Notes under the pieces: model-generated
What the model was told of the DNA's origin: nothing
The model's database searches: none
The model's input: the letters and a program-made list of their open reading frames with translations, nothing else
Shown here: in pieces, positions 42,851 to 52,577 of the stretch
How positions within the stretch are numbered: the first letter of the stretch is position 1
How the letters are laid out: every line of letters begins with the position of its first letter
Translations under genes and position numbers: made by a program
Assembly (NCBI RefSeq): GCF_000211855.2
Contig: NC_015638.1
Location: 1,674,001-1,738,000 of the forward strand
Direction: 5' to 3'
DNA: 64,000 bases
DNA from: Lacinutrix sp. 5H-3-7-4
Lineage (GTDB): Bacteria; Bacteroidota; Bacteroidia; Flavobacteriales; Flavobacteriaceae

Positions 42851-45800
42851 TTATTCTACATTTATACGAGAGCCTTCACTATGGCTATTAAATTCTGGTG
42901 CATACATACTTTGTATGGTTGTAATTCCATTACTCATGTTTCCAGCATTGCTTACCCGTAAATCGTATTCAAATACGTAAACACCTTTTGGTAAATAGTC
43001 GAAAAAGAAATTAGTTGAAGCATCTTTGGTTGCTTCATAATAACCTAAACCATCTTGGTATTTGTATTGTGACAATACATTAATAGGTTCTAGTCCTGCA
43101 GCGCGCATATCTTTCATGTGTACAAACTCCATGGCACGATCACTTCGTAATTCTATTCTAACACTTACTAAATCACCAACTTCTAATTTGGTGTTTTTAG
43201 TAATATCTGTAAGCACTTCACCTTTATCTGTATTTGTTTTTTTGAAGAGTTTTTTCTTCAATTTTAAAGGTGTTTCAGCTGAGGTTATTTTATCTAAATC
43301 TTCAAAATATTGCCAGTACATACTTCCCCAAGCAATACCATTTCCTTTTTTAGAAATTTTTACTTCGGCCATTTCTGGCTTAATTTCATTACCAGACCAA
43401 CTGGTTTTATAATAACCGGTTCCTGCTTCTACTTTAACTGCTTCTAATTTTGATGGCGATATAGGTTGGTTTCCTACAATAACCTCTACCATATCTGTTA
43501 CGCTTAACCAATTGTTGCCTTGTAATAATAATGCATAAACAGCTTCAGTAGTTGCTTTAGTGGTTTTCCAACGGTTAGTTTGTTTGTTTTTAAGTAACCA
43601 AATTTTAAGTTCGTCTATGGTAGCAATATTTTCAGCTTCGGTTTGAATTGTTGTTCCTGCTTCAGAGAATGCTTCAATCATTAAAGCTTGTGTTTCAATA
43701 GGTGCTTGATACCAATGCCATGAACTAGTATTTGCTTTCCAATACATGCCTAATTCTTCCGAAGTTATACTTGTTTCTTTTAATGAGTTTAAAATCTTTT
43801 TAGAGGTTACTTCATCTTTATTTCTGTGTGTTACTAAAGCCATCATTCCTTTTGCATACAATGGTCTTTTTAGCCAATAGTTTTTAATTTGAGAATGATA
43901 ATAGTCCATAATCTCACTAACTTCTTTATTTGGTTTATTATTTGGAAAGAAGCTTCGCATATATAGGTAATGTAATTGTGTGTAGCTTAATCTATCTATA
44001 TTTAAATCGGCATCCTTATCGTATTTTCTAATGTCTTTATATTCTTGTATAAATTCTGCATCAAGGTAGTTTAAAGCCTTATCAATCATTTTAGACGTCT
44101 CGACTGCGCTCGACGAGACATCGAGTTTTTTAAGATGTCCAAAACCTGCAATTATATGTTGGGTGATGTAACGATTTGCACGATAATCTCCAAACCAAGA
44201 CCAGGCACCATTAGACATTTGGTTTTGCTCAAGTTTTCTTTTGGTTCGAGATAATTCGTTATTCATTTTATTTAAATCGAATAGCAAAGCAATGCGTTTT
44301 TTCTGTTCGGTTTCGCTTTGCGCATCTCGTAACCAAGGTGTTTCTTGAATTAAAATAGATTTTAATTCTTGATTCTTTTCTAAGTTACTTAATAAAGCAT
44401 CTGTATTTTTCCATTGGTTAAATACCTCTTGAATTCTTGGGTTTGAATTTGCAATATGGCTTGCCAATGCGTTAGCATAATATCTTGAGAATGTTTGCTC
44501 GTTACACTCGTAAGGATATTCCATTAAATAAGGTAACGCTTGTACTGCATACCAAGCAGGATTACTAGTCATTTCTAGAGTTAACTTATGGTTTTTAAGT
44601 GTTGTTGAGGTGTTGTTTTTAAGCTTATCTAAAGTGAATGTTTTTGTTTGGTTACTACGAATCCACATAGGTAAACTTTCTGTTACTAACATTCTATTGG
44701 TTAAAACAGGTAATGCATTTTGTTCGCCATCACTATAATCACCAGATTTTGCTATTATTTTATATTGAATGGCTTGCACATTATCTGTTATATTTAAATT
44801 CCAAGTCACACTTGTATTGCCTTTTGCATCGACTGTAAAGTTTTTATTGTTATTTACATTAGATAATTCTGAATCTATAGATTTTCCTGTTAAAGCATCA
44901 AACAATTGAAGCACTGTAATACCATTTAAATCTTTATTTGTAAGATTAGAAATTTTAGTAGAAATACTAATTTTATCACCTTGACGTAAAAAACGTGGCA
45001 CATTAGGTAATACCATTAATTCTTTTTGAGTAACAGTTGCTAGTGATGTTGTAGCGTGTTCTAATGTTTTAGTATGTGCTAATAATTGTAATTTCCATTT
45101 GGTTAAAGCTTCAGGAGTGGTAAAGCTAAAAGACACTTCACCTTTTTCATTTGTTTGTAATTGCGGAAAAAAGAATGCTGTTTCTTTTAGGTTTTTACGT
45201 ATTTGCACCTTATCAAAATTAGCATTAGGATTGTTTTTGGTAGTAATAATTACAACACCGTTTTTTCCTCTATTTCCATAGGCTGCAGTAGCTTCATCAC
45301 CTTTTATTACATTTATAGAAAGAATGTCTTTTGGATTTAAAGCTCTAAAATTTTCTTCATCCACAGGAACACCATCTATAATAAATAAGGGTTCGATATT
45401 TGCAATTAAAGAAGAAACACCTCTTAAGTTAATTTCAGTTTCTGCTCCTGGTTGTCCACTTCCGGTACTAATATTTAGTCCTGAAACTTGACCTTGTAAT
45501 GTTTGAACAAAATCTGCATTTACTTCAGCTTCAGCTGGAGCAGACATCTCTAAAATATCTTCATTATATATATTGTTTTTTAATGAGCGTCTCAAGTACC
45601 TACTATTTCCAAAATAAAACCCAAACCAGTTTAATTGGTCGAAATTTTGGTAAGTATAACTATACTTAAAATTAGTATCTCTATTAACATTAAAATTAGT
45701 ATTACCAAAACTTCTGTGTGCATTTACTCTAAATCTTGAGTGGTACATACTACGATAAATAGGGTTAAAACTCCAATTATGAGTTTTAAACTCGTCTAAA

Positions 45801-48800
45801 GAAGCATCATACATACTTGCTAAAAGTTCTGCAGAAACTTTATCGCCTTTTGGGCCTTTAATTTTAAATTTCCAAGTTTCATCTGTTCCAGGTTGCAGTT
45901 TATCTCTAAAAGTTAAAGTTTCAATTTCTAAATCTGTTTTTGGATATGGAACATTTATAGTTAGAGAACCACTTTTAAATTCATTAAAAGCAGCAAAGCT
46001 ATAGTGTACAGCAAAGCCACCAATATCTTTAGAAGATACAGGAACTTCTATCGTTTTTTTATTTTGGTTTAAAGCAACAATATATGTATTTGTAATTTTT
46101 TGGTTTTTTTCAATTTCTACGGTAACTAAAATATTTTTAGCCGCAGTAGCAAGCGTTATTTCTGCTGTATCGTTAATAGCATATTGTTCTTTATTTGTAG
46201 TTATTTGAAACAATTGATTATCTTCTAGAACTTTATCTTTTTCGCTAAAAACACGTGTTTTAGCTTCGTCTTTAACGGCTTGACCAAATTTATCTTTAGT
46301 TTCTAAAACAATACTATATTGTCCAGATTCCCATTTTTTAATGTTTTTTAAAGTGATAGTTTTAGACTTTTCTGTATCAAACGTTTCATTAAAAACAAGT
46401 TCGTCTTTTTTCCAGTGTTCCGGATTATGTTCCTTTTTATAAGCCTCATGAGGGAATAAGGTTTTAAATTCCTCTTTTGTGAAATTTTGATAGTCTGGTG
46501 CTTGCCAAGGTCGTGTTCTTAAAACATGTTCTGGAGCTTTTAATTTGTAAATTTTAAGTGTGCCTTGCGCAGCAACAAACTCGCCATTTAAATTTTTTGT
46601 ATCTATTATAATTTCATGATTTTTTTTAGCTTTATCTAAATCACTATTTATACTTATTGATGCTGTTAATGCATGATACCCAACATTAACTGTTGTGGTG
46701 GTGCTTCGTGTTTCTCCATTTATATCTGTAACGTCTGCAGTCACTTCATATTTAAAAATAGGTAGTCCTTTTTTATCTACGCTTTCGTCTGGTATGGCTT
46801 TAAAAACAACTTTGTAGTTTCCGTCACTATCGGTTGTAGTTTCACCATGTGTGATTTCTTGGCCTTGGTCTTGAAACATTGGACGACTCCAAGCGTACCA
46901 ACGTGGGTACTGTACGTTACGTTTAACGCGATAAACAACTTTAGCGTTACTAATTTTAGAGCCTGCAAAGGCTAATGCTTCACCGTTTACGGTAACACTG
47001 TCGTTAACCTTTATTGTTTCGGTTATTGGTTTAAAGTTAGTTTCAAATTTTGGTCGCTTATATTCTTCAACCGAAAAATTAGTATGACCTCGTAAGTTGT
47101 TTTTTCCGTTTATTTCAATTTCAAAATCACCTGTTAGTCCATTATTTGGTAAAATAAATTCTCCTGAAACAGAGCCAAATTCATTTGTTTTTAAATGTAA
47201 TGTTTTTACTGTTTCACCATTAACATTATGCAAAGTTAGATCTACAGGACTTTTTTCTAAAACAGAAGATTTTTCATCTTTCGTTTTCATAGCAATAGCT
47301 TTAAAATAGACTGTTTGTCCAGGTCTGTAAATACTCCTATCTGTAAATAAAAATGCGTTATACCTTGTAGTATTTTTATTATTATTAGAACTGTAATAAC
47401 TATTTATGTAAAGGTTGTTGAAATAAGCAACATCTCCAGAATTAGTTATTTTTATATTAGCATTATTACGTTTGTTTCGAGCTTTATTAATTGTTATTTT
47501 TCCAAACTCATTGGTAGTTTTTGTAGTAGATTCTGTTAATTTATTTCTATAATAATATTCTATTTCAACTTTAGCATTAGTAATAGGTTTACCATTATTT
47601 CTGTCTATAAATTGTATGTGTTTTTTTTGAGAATCGTCATACTCTGTAATAGCAATGTATGTAACTAGAATAGTAGTATGTGCAGTGAAATTTTCGTTTA
47701 ACTCATTAGATTTAGCATAAATTAAATAGCGACCATTATTAAGTTTGGGTATTAAAACCTCGGTAGTATGTGTTTGGTAATCTTGTTCGTTTTTAAGTGT
47801 TACTTCCCAGTTTTTTGTAGCTTTTAGTTTAGCTATAAAGTCTTCTTTTTCGTTTTGTCTATAAATTTTAGAAAACGTTTTGTGCTGTTTTTCGGTTAGC
47901 TTAAATATTGAAAATTCTAAATTATTTAGGTCTTTGTAAGTAACTAATATGCGAGTGTTTGTATTAATAGGTAAAAAGCCTTCAGTAGTTAACTGTAAGC
48001 TTGGGTTTTCTATTTGTTGTTTTAAAACTTGGCACATTTGGGCACCTTTGCTATTTGGGAATTTAGCAATTGTAGAATCACAAATTGCAATAGCATCTTT
48101 GATTTTCCATCTTACTTTAGTATTAGTTTCAGGATTATATTCATTACCCTGAGCATTATATATAGAAGCTAAGTTATAATTGTATAAAGCAGAAACTTCG
48201 TGAGTTTTGTTTTTTTTAATTTCAGTTTTAAGTGTATTAATGTAAATAGAATCCTTATCTATAAAAGTGGCATGATTATGTGCAAAATTTAAACGGTCAA
48301 TATTTACATTGGTCAAAGCAAAAGGTTCTGTATCTTTTAAATGAAATTTTATAAGTTCTTGATATAGTTTTAATGCATTTAGAGTAAGTGAACTTGAGTC
48401 TTTAGAGGTTATGTTTAAATTCGCAAATGTATTTGCTGGAGCTAAATAATTAGTGTCATCAACAATAAATTTGTAAGCAGGTTTGGCAATGCTGTTTTCT
48501 TGATGCTTATAAAAATCTAGGGCATTGTGTGCTAATAAATCAAATACAGTAGGTCTGTAAATTTTAGAGTCTTTTTGTTTAGTTAAAATAACATCAAAAT
48601 CTTTTAAATCTGTTTGCTGTAATATTAAACCATTAGCCAGTGAGTTTTTGTAGTGTAAATTAATTTCTTGAAATAAAGTTTCTAAATCCCAGGTTCTAAA
48701 ATCTTCGGTTTCAACTTTTTCGTTGGTTTTTGTACGGTTATAAAACTTCCAACGGTTTTGTTTAAAATACTGCCAGTACAAAGTGGCTAATATATTTTCT

Positions 48801-49111
48801 AGTACATTTTTAGTGGGAACCTTACTTGTTTTTATTTCGGTTTTAAAATTGTTAATAATGTTAAGTTGGGCTTCTTCTTCAAGCACTAACATAAACTTAC
48901 TTTTAAAAAGTAGCGTTTTAATTACCTGTGGCGAATTGCTTTCTGCCTTAGCTTTACTTTCAATAGTTTCAACAACTTTTAATGCCGATTTTGGTAAACC
49001 TTCAATCTCTAACTTTTCTACATCTTTCCATAGTTTGGAATAGGTATCACTCTGTGAAAAAGAAGTGTTAGCAAAAAGTATAACCATTATTAAAGTGATG
49101 ATTTTGTTCAT
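42851..49111 (-). CDS. Giant alpha-2-macroglobulin family protein with embedded TonB-plug-like domain
   Basis: A 2086-residue exported protein with a signal peptide (1-19, ending FSQ). It has a helical N-terminal part to about 350, MG-type beta domains including MG2 near 590-690 (RSIYRPGQTVYFKAIAMK), and an embedded plug-like domain at about 1205-1295 (SGLNISTGSGQPG, IEPLFIIDGVPVDEENF, NVIKGDEATAAYG). The A2M domain follows (about 1313-1400), then a thioester CNEQ (about 1533) and an alpha-alpha toroid. Bacterial A2Ms trap proteases in the periplasm; the CxEQ thioester is intact. The plug block copies part of SusC-type receptors and may be a protein-contact module. A short genomic repeat is read in frame at about residue 1667. 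Confidence 0.9.
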   Translation of the reverse strand: MNKIITLIMVILFANTSFSQSDTYSKLWKDVEKLEIEGLPKSALKVVETIESKAKAESNSPQVIKTLLFKSKFMLVLEEEAQLNIINNFKTEIKTSKVPTKNVLENILATLYWQYFKQNRWKFYNRTKTNEKVETEDFRTWDLETLFQEINLHYKNSLANGLILQQTDLKDFDVILTKQKDSKIYRPTVFDLLAHNALDFYKHQENSIAKPAYKFIVDDTNYLAPANTFANLNITSKDSSSLTLNALKLYQELIKFHLKDTEPFALTNVNIDRLNFAHNHATFIDKDSIYINTLKTEIKKNKTHEVSALYNYNLASIYNAQGNEYNPETNTKVRWKIKDAIAICDSTIAKFPNSKGAQMCQVLKQQIENPSLQLTTEGFLPINTNTRILVTYKDLNNLEFSIFKLTEKQHKTFSKIYRQNEKEDFIAKLKATKNWEVTLKNEQDYQTHTTEVLIPKLNNGRYLIYAKSNELNENFTAHTTILVTYIAITEYDDSQKKHIQFIDRNNGKPITNAKVEIEYYYRNKLTESTTKTTNEFGKITINKARNKRNNANIKITNSGDVAYFNNLYINSYYSSNNNKNTTRYNAFLFTDRSIYRPGQTVYFKAIAMKTKDEKSSVLEKSPVDLTLHNVNGETVKTLHLKTNEFGSVSGEFILPNNGLTGDFEIEINGKNNLRGHTNFSVEEYKRPKFETNFKPITETIKVNDSVTVNGEALAFAGSKISNAKVVYRVKRNVQYPRWYAWSRPMFQDQGQEITHGETTTDSDGNYKVVFKAIPDESVDKKGLPIFKYEVTADVTDINGETRSTTTTVNVGYHALTASISINSDLDKAKKNHEIIIDTKNLNGEFVAAQGTLKIYKLKAPEHVLRTRPWQAPDYQNFTKEEFKTLFPHEAYKKEHNPEHWKKDELVFNETFDTEKSKTITLKNIKKWESGQYSIVLETKDKFGQAVKDEAKTRVFSEKDKVLEDNQLFQITTNKEQYAINDTAEITLATAAKNILVTVEIEKNQKITNTYIVALNQNKKTIEVPVSSKDIGGFAVHYSFAAFNEFKSGSLTINVPYPKTDLEIETLTFRDKLQPGTDETWKFKIKGPKGDKVSAELLASMYDASLDEFKTHNWSFNPIYRSMYHSRFRVNAHRSFGNTNFNVNRDTNFKYSYTYQNFDQLNWFGFYFGNSRYLRRSLKNNIYNEDILEMSAPAEAEVNADFVQTLQGQVSGLNISTGSGQPGAETEINLRGVSSLIANIEPLFIIDGVPVDEENFRALNPKDILSINVIKGDEATAAYGNRGKNGVVIITTKNNPNANFDKVQIRKNLKETAFFFPQLQTNEKGEVSFSFTTPEALTKWKLQLLAHTKTLEHATTSLATVTQKELMVLPNVPRFLRQGDKISISTKISNLTNKDLNGITVLQLFDALTGKSIDSELSNVNNNKNFTVDAKGNTSVTWNLNITDNVQAIQYKIIAKSGDYSDGEQNALPVLTNRMLVTESLPMWIRSNQTKTFTLDKLKNNTSTTLKNHKLTLEMTSNPAWYAVQALPYLMEYPYECNEQTFSRYYANALASHIANSNPRIQEVFNQWKNTDALLSNLEKNQELKSILIQETPWLRDAQSETEQKKRIALLFDLNKMNNELSRTKRKLEQNQMSNGAWSWFGDYRANRYITQHIIAGFGHLKKLDVSSSAVETSKMIDKALNYLDAEFIQEYKDIRKYDKDADLNIDRLSYTQLHYLYMRSFFPNNKPNKEVSEIMDYYHSQIKNYWLKRPLYAKGMMALVTHRNKDEVTSKKILNSLKETSITSEELGMYWKANTSSWHWYQAPIETQALMIEAFSEAGTTIQTEAENIATIDELKIWLLKNKQTNRWKTTKATTEAVYALLLQGNNWLSVTDMVEVIVGNQPISPSKLEAVKVEAGTGYYKTSWSGNEIKPEMAEVKISKKGNGIAWGSMYWQYFEDLDKITSAETPLKLKKKLFKKTNTDKGEVLTDITKNTKLEVGDLVSVRIELRSDRAMEFVHMKDMRAAGLEPINVLSQYKYQDGLGYYEATKDASTNFFFDYLPKGVYVFEYDLRVSNAGNMSNGITTIQSMYAPEFNSHSEGSRINVE
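44094..44126 (-). repeat. Palindromic repeat inside the macroglobulin coding sequence
   Basis: GTCTCGACTGCGCTCGACGA with its complement-like flank forms a short hairpin (GTCTCG/CGAGAC). It is GC-rich against AT-rich surroundings and resembles flavobacterial TCTCGACTGCGCTCGA intergenic repeats. On the coding strand it reads in frame as DVSSSAVETS. Confidence 0.6.
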
Positions 49112-49260
49112 ATTATAATTTTTTCAAGCAATATAATTGTATCGTTCAAGCAATAAAACACTAAATGTGTCACATAGGCGTTTTAATGAGTAAACTGTAT
49201 TAATTTAAAAGTAAAGCTTTTATTTTTCAAAAGAAAATCAAAAACAATACCATAGATTAT

Positions 49261-49268
49261 TATTTTTG
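49261..49268 (+). promoter_or_regulatory. -7 promoter box for the TPR gene
   Basis: TATTTTTG matches TAnnTTTG, 17 bases before the ATG at 49286. Confidence 0.5.
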
Positions 49269-49285
49269 CTCTAAGTTATAAAAAC

Positions 49286-50242
49286 ATGAAACGCCTCCTA
49301 TTCCTTTTAATATTATTTCCATTTTTTACAATTGCACAATCACTTGTTAGCAAGGCAGAGTTGATGATAGATAACAAGCAATTTACTAAAGCCGAAACGA
49401 CCTTAATACCATTTGTAAAACAAAATCCAGAAAATTTAAAGGCTATAGAGTTGCTAGGAGACGCACTAGGTCATCAAAAAAAATGGGATGATGCTGCGGC
49501 CCAATTTAAAAAATTAATAGAGCAAAAACCAAATACAGCAAATTACCATTATAAATACGGCGGCGCATTAGGTATGAAAGCCTTAACAGTTAGTAAAATT
49601 TCTGCCTTAATGATTATTGGCGATATAAAATCTTCATTTTTAAAAGCAGTACAATTAGACCCAAAACATATAGATGCACATTGGGCATTAGTGGAATTAT
49701 ATATACAATTACCAGGAATAGTTGGAGGCAGCAAAAGCAAAAGTTTAAAGTATGCAAATGCATTACAAAATATTTCTAAAGTCGATGGTTATTTAGCAAA
49801 AGGCTATATTTATGAGTACGATAACGAACCAGAGTTAGCCGAGGAGTTTTACAAAAAAGCAATACAAACCGGAGGCTCTGTAACTTGTTACGATAAGCTT
49901 ACAAAGCTTTACGAAAAAGAAGGAAAAACAAACCTGGCAATATCTAATTTAGAAGCTGCAAACCTTAAACATAAACGCAACGCTATGCATTATCAAATAG
50001 GCAAGGTATGCGCAGATTATAACGTGCAACTCGAAAAGGGAGAATTTTGTTTAAAAATATATTTAAAAAATTATAGTGCTAAAGATGGTGTCCCAAAAGC
50101 TTGGGCTTACTATAGGTTGGCTCAAATTTACAAGCATAAAAATAATAAAACCGAAGCTTTAAAATGGATAGATAAAGCCATTGTAAATTTACCTAAAATA
50201 GAAGTTTTTAAAACCGAAAAACAAAAAATAAATATGCTTTAA
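49286..50242 (+). CDS. Periplasmic tetratricopeptide repeat protein
   Basis: A 318-residue exported protein with a signal peptide (1-17, ending FTIAQ) and several TPR units: about 20-90 (KAIELLGDALGHQKKWDDAAAQ, TANYHYKYGGALGMKAL), about 115-150, about 190-240 and a last unit about 275-305 (AWAYYRLAQIYKHKNNKTEAL). TPR arrays are protein-protein scaffolds. It diverges from the A2M gene across a 174-base region, and a link to it is possible but unproven. A hairpin repeat follows its stop codon. Confidence 0.85.
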   Translation: MKRLLFLLILFPFFTIAQSLVSKAELMIDNKQFTKAETTLIPFVKQNPENLKAIELLGDALGHQKKWDDAAAQFKKLIEQKPNTANYHYKYGGALGMKALTVSKISALMIIGDIKSSFLKAVQLDPKHIDAHWALVELYIQLPGIVGGSKSKSLKYANALQNISKVDGYLAKGYIYEYDNEPELAEEFYKKAIQTGGSVTCYDKLTKLYEKEGKTNLAISNLEAANLKHKRNAMHYQIGKVCADYNVQLEKGEFCLKIYLKNYSAKDGVPKAWAYYRLAQIYKHKNNKTEALKWIDKAIVNLPKIEVFKTEKQKINML

Positions 50243-50247
50243 ATCTT

Positions 50248-50323
50248 GGGCGTTACCTAAAGGTCGCGCTCGCGCAAGTCGCTATCAAAGATGAGCTCCA
50301 ACAATTGCTTGATCCCTAACGCA
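50248..50323 (+). repeat. Intergenic repeat of the GGGCG...CTAACGC family
   Basis: It starts GGGCGTTACC, continues with a GC-rich CGCGCTCGCGC core and ends GATCCCTAACGC. The opening and closing parts match the minus-strand reading of the repeat at 21381-21503 in order. It is more GC-rich than the surrounding DNA. It lacks the long internal stem of the other copy. Confidence 0.55.
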
Positions 50324-50362
50324 TAAATCTTAAATCCATATAAAAAATAGTATTACAATTAC

Positions 50363-50370
50363 TATCTTTG
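50363..50370 (+). promoter_or_regulatory. -7 promoter box for mpl
   Basis: TATCTTTG matches TAnnTTTG, 19 bases before the ATG at 50390. Confidence 0.5.
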
Positions 50371-50389
50371 ACTACTTCAAAAAAAAACC

Positions 50390-51745
50390 ATGAACGTACA
50401 TTTTATAGCTATTGGCGGTAGTGCAATGCATAATCTAGCATTAGCCTTACACAATAAAGGATATCAAGTAACAGGAAGCGACGACACTATTTTCGAACCT
50501 TCAAAATCAAGATTGAAAGCAAAAGGATTACTACCAGAAAACTTTGGTTGGTTTCCAGAAAAAGTAACTTCAAACTTAGATGCAATTGTTTTAGGCATGC
50601 ATGCTAAAGCAGACAATCCAGAGTTATTAAAAGCACAAGAGTTAGGTTTAAAAATATACAGTTATCCAGAGTTTTTATTCGAGCAATCTAAACACAAAAC
50701 AAGAGTTGTAATAGGAGGAAGTCATGGTAAAACAACAATAACCTCTATGATTTTGCATGTTATGCATTACCATGATCGTGATGTCGATTACATGGTTGGC
50801 GCTCAACTAGAAGGTTTTGATGTTATGGTAAAACTAACCGAAGACAATGACTTTATTGTTTTAGAAGGCGATGAGTATTTAAGCTCACCAATAGATCGCA
50901 GGCCAAAGTTTCATTTATACAAGCCAAATATTGCGTTATTAAGTGGTATTGCTTGGGATCATATAAATGTGTTTCCAACCTACGAGAATTATGTAGAACA
51001 GTTTAAAATATTTGTAGATTCTATAGTTCAAGGCGGAAGTATTAACTATAACGAAGAAGATGCCGAAGTAAAAAAAGTAGTAGAAGCAAGCGAAAACCCT
51101 ATAAGAAAAATTGCATACCAAACACCAGAATATACTGTAGAAAATGGTGAAACCTTATTAGAAACACCAGAAGGACCTTTGCCAATAGAAATTTTTGGGC
51201 AACATAATCTTAATAACTTAGCAGGAGCAAAGTGGATTTGTCAACATATGGGAATCGATGAGGATGATTTTTACGAAGCCATTTCAAGTTTTAACGGCGC
51301 AAGTAAAAGACTTGAAAAAATTGCAGAAAGTAATAACAGTGTAGCTTATAAAGATTTTGCACATTCACCAAGTAAAGTAGAAGCTACAACAAAAGCAGTA
51401 AAAGAACAGTATAGTAACAAAACTTTAGTAGCCTGCTTAGAGTTGCATACTTATAGTAGTTTAAATGCCGAATTTTTAAAAGAATATAAAGGCGCTTTAG
51501 ATGCAGCAGATGTTGCCGTTGTATTTTATTCTCCACATGCTGTAGAAATTAAAAAACTTGATGCCGTTTCGCATGAGCAAATAGCTAACGCTTTTGAGAG
51601 AGATGATTTAATTATTTATACCAATCCAGAGGAGTTTAAAAACTTTTTATTCTCACAAAAATTTAATGATAAAGCATTACTATTAATGAGTTCTGGAAAT
51701 TATGGAGGTTTAGATTTCGATGAGGTTAAAAAGTTAATTCATTAA
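50390..51745 (+). CDS. mpl: Murein peptide ligase (Mpl)-type Mur ligase
   Basis: A 451-residue ATP-dependent ligase. MNVHFIAIGGSAMHNLALAL opens the UDP-binding domain. The P-loop is VVIGGSHGKTTITSMILH (about 107-124), ALLSGIAWDHINVFPTYE is the central-domain signature and FGQHNLNNLAGAKW begins the third domain. DFAHSPSKVEATTKA carries the C-terminal catalytic segment. Mpl joins recycled tripeptide to UDP-MurNAc; MurC is the main alternative, but the missing MurC-like N terminus and the IGGSAMH opening favour Mpl. It supports the cell-wall genes at 52.6-58.1 kb. Confidence 0.88.
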   Translation: MNVHFIAIGGSAMHNLALALHNKGYQVTGSDDTIFEPSKSRLKAKGLLPENFGWFPEKVTSNLDAIVLGMHAKADNPELLKAQELGLKIYSYPEFLFEQSKHKTRVVIGGSHGKTTITSMILHVMHYHDRDVDYMVGAQLEGFDVMVKLTEDNDFIVLEGDEYLSSPIDRRPKFHLYKPNIALLSGIAWDHINVFPTYENYVEQFKIFVDSIVQGGSINYNEEDAEVKKVVEASENPIRKIAYQTPEYTVENGETLLETPEGPLPIEIFGQHNLNNLAGAKWICQHMGIDEDDFYEAISSFNGASKRLEKIAESNNSVAYKDFAHSPSKVEATTKAVKEQYSNKTLVACLELHTYSSLNAEFLKEYKGALDAADVAVVFYSPHAVEIKKLDAVSHEQIANAFERDDLIIYTNPEEFKNFLFSQKFNDKALLLMSSGNYGGLDFDEVKKLIH

Positions 51746-51877
51746 ATTTTCTGTTTCTAATTTAGGTTTTAGATTATACAATAAAAATTTTAGTGTAACG
51801 TTTTAAGGTTGAGTAACTTTAAAGCTTATTTTTTTTGTAAAAAATTACGTTCTATTAATCAATTAAAACCAATTTTT

Positions 51878-52528
51878 ATGAAACGTATTATTTTTTCATT
51901 ATGCATTGTTGCATTCTTATTTTCTTGTGCTTCAGACGATAACACTCAACAAGCAACACAACAACCACCAGTTTCTAATTTTTATGCATTAACCGTAGGT
52001 AATACTTGGGTGTATAAAAGTTTTGAGTATAACAGTAATACAATGGAGTATGAAGATTCGGGTATTGTAGATACAGTGACAATTATTGATACAGAAATGC
52101 TTAATGGAGAAACGTATTTTAAATTTAAAACAGTAACAACTGGTAACGACTCACAAAACCCTCATTTTAATCAAAATGGAGAACAATTTAGTTTATATCG
52201 TGAAACAGAAGGCGATTTAGTTAATGATACAGGAGATACAGTGTATACAAATAATAACTATCAAGAACGGTTAGTTGCTACAAATACTTGGGGAAACATT
52301 TACGATAAACTTAAAGAAAACACAACAACTATTACTGTTAATGCAGGTGTTTTTACATGTTTAGACATGGAACGTTATGCAAAATCGCCAGATAACTCAG
52401 AGGTTTTTCCAGGTTTAGACCATATTTATTATTCAGATGGAATAGGTTTAATATCAGAATCAATATCGTTTGTATCTCAAAATTATCCAATAGGAATAAG
52501 ACAATTAGAATCTTATAACTTACAATAA
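51878..52528 (+). CDS. Predicted lipoprotein of unknown function
   Basis: A 216-residue protein starting MKRIIFSLCIVAFLFSCASD. The lipobox LFSC puts the acylated Cys near residue 17; the open frame upstream to 51809 is discounted because it would bury the signal peptide. The mature part is beta-rich (FYALTVGNTWVYKSFEYNSN, TITVNAGVFTCLDMERYAKS, YYSDGIGLISESI), a pattern common in Bacteroidota lipoproteins whose role is undefined. A terminator follows 3 bases past the stop. Confidence 0.8.
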   Translation: MKRIIFSLCIVAFLFSCASDDNTQQATQQPPVSNFYALTVGNTWVYKSFEYNSNTMEYEDSGIVDTVTIIDTEMLNGETYFKFKTVTTGNDSQNPHFNQNGEQFSLYRETEGDLVNDTGDTVYTNNNYQERLVATNTWGNIYDKLKENTTTITVNAGVFTCLDMERYAKSPDNSEVFPGLDHIYYSDGIGLISESISFVSQNYPIGIRQLESYNLQ

Positions 52529-52530
52529 CT

Positions 52531-52564
52531 AAAAAAAGCTTCTATTAATTTAGGAGCTTTTTTT
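52531..52564. terminator. Bidirectional terminator between the lipoprotein gene and rodA
   Basis: AAAAAAAGCTTC pairs with GGAGCTTTTTTT (one G-U), with A and T runs on both sides. It serves both convergent genes. Confidence 0.8.
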
Positions 52565-52577
52565 AATTAAACACTAA

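Noticed and set aside
45225-45500. Assembly chimera between a TonB receptor and the macroglobulin gene
   Set aside because: The frame is continuous through 2086 codons with A2M motifs on both sides, and plug-like inserts in Bacteroidota A2Ms are plausible family features.
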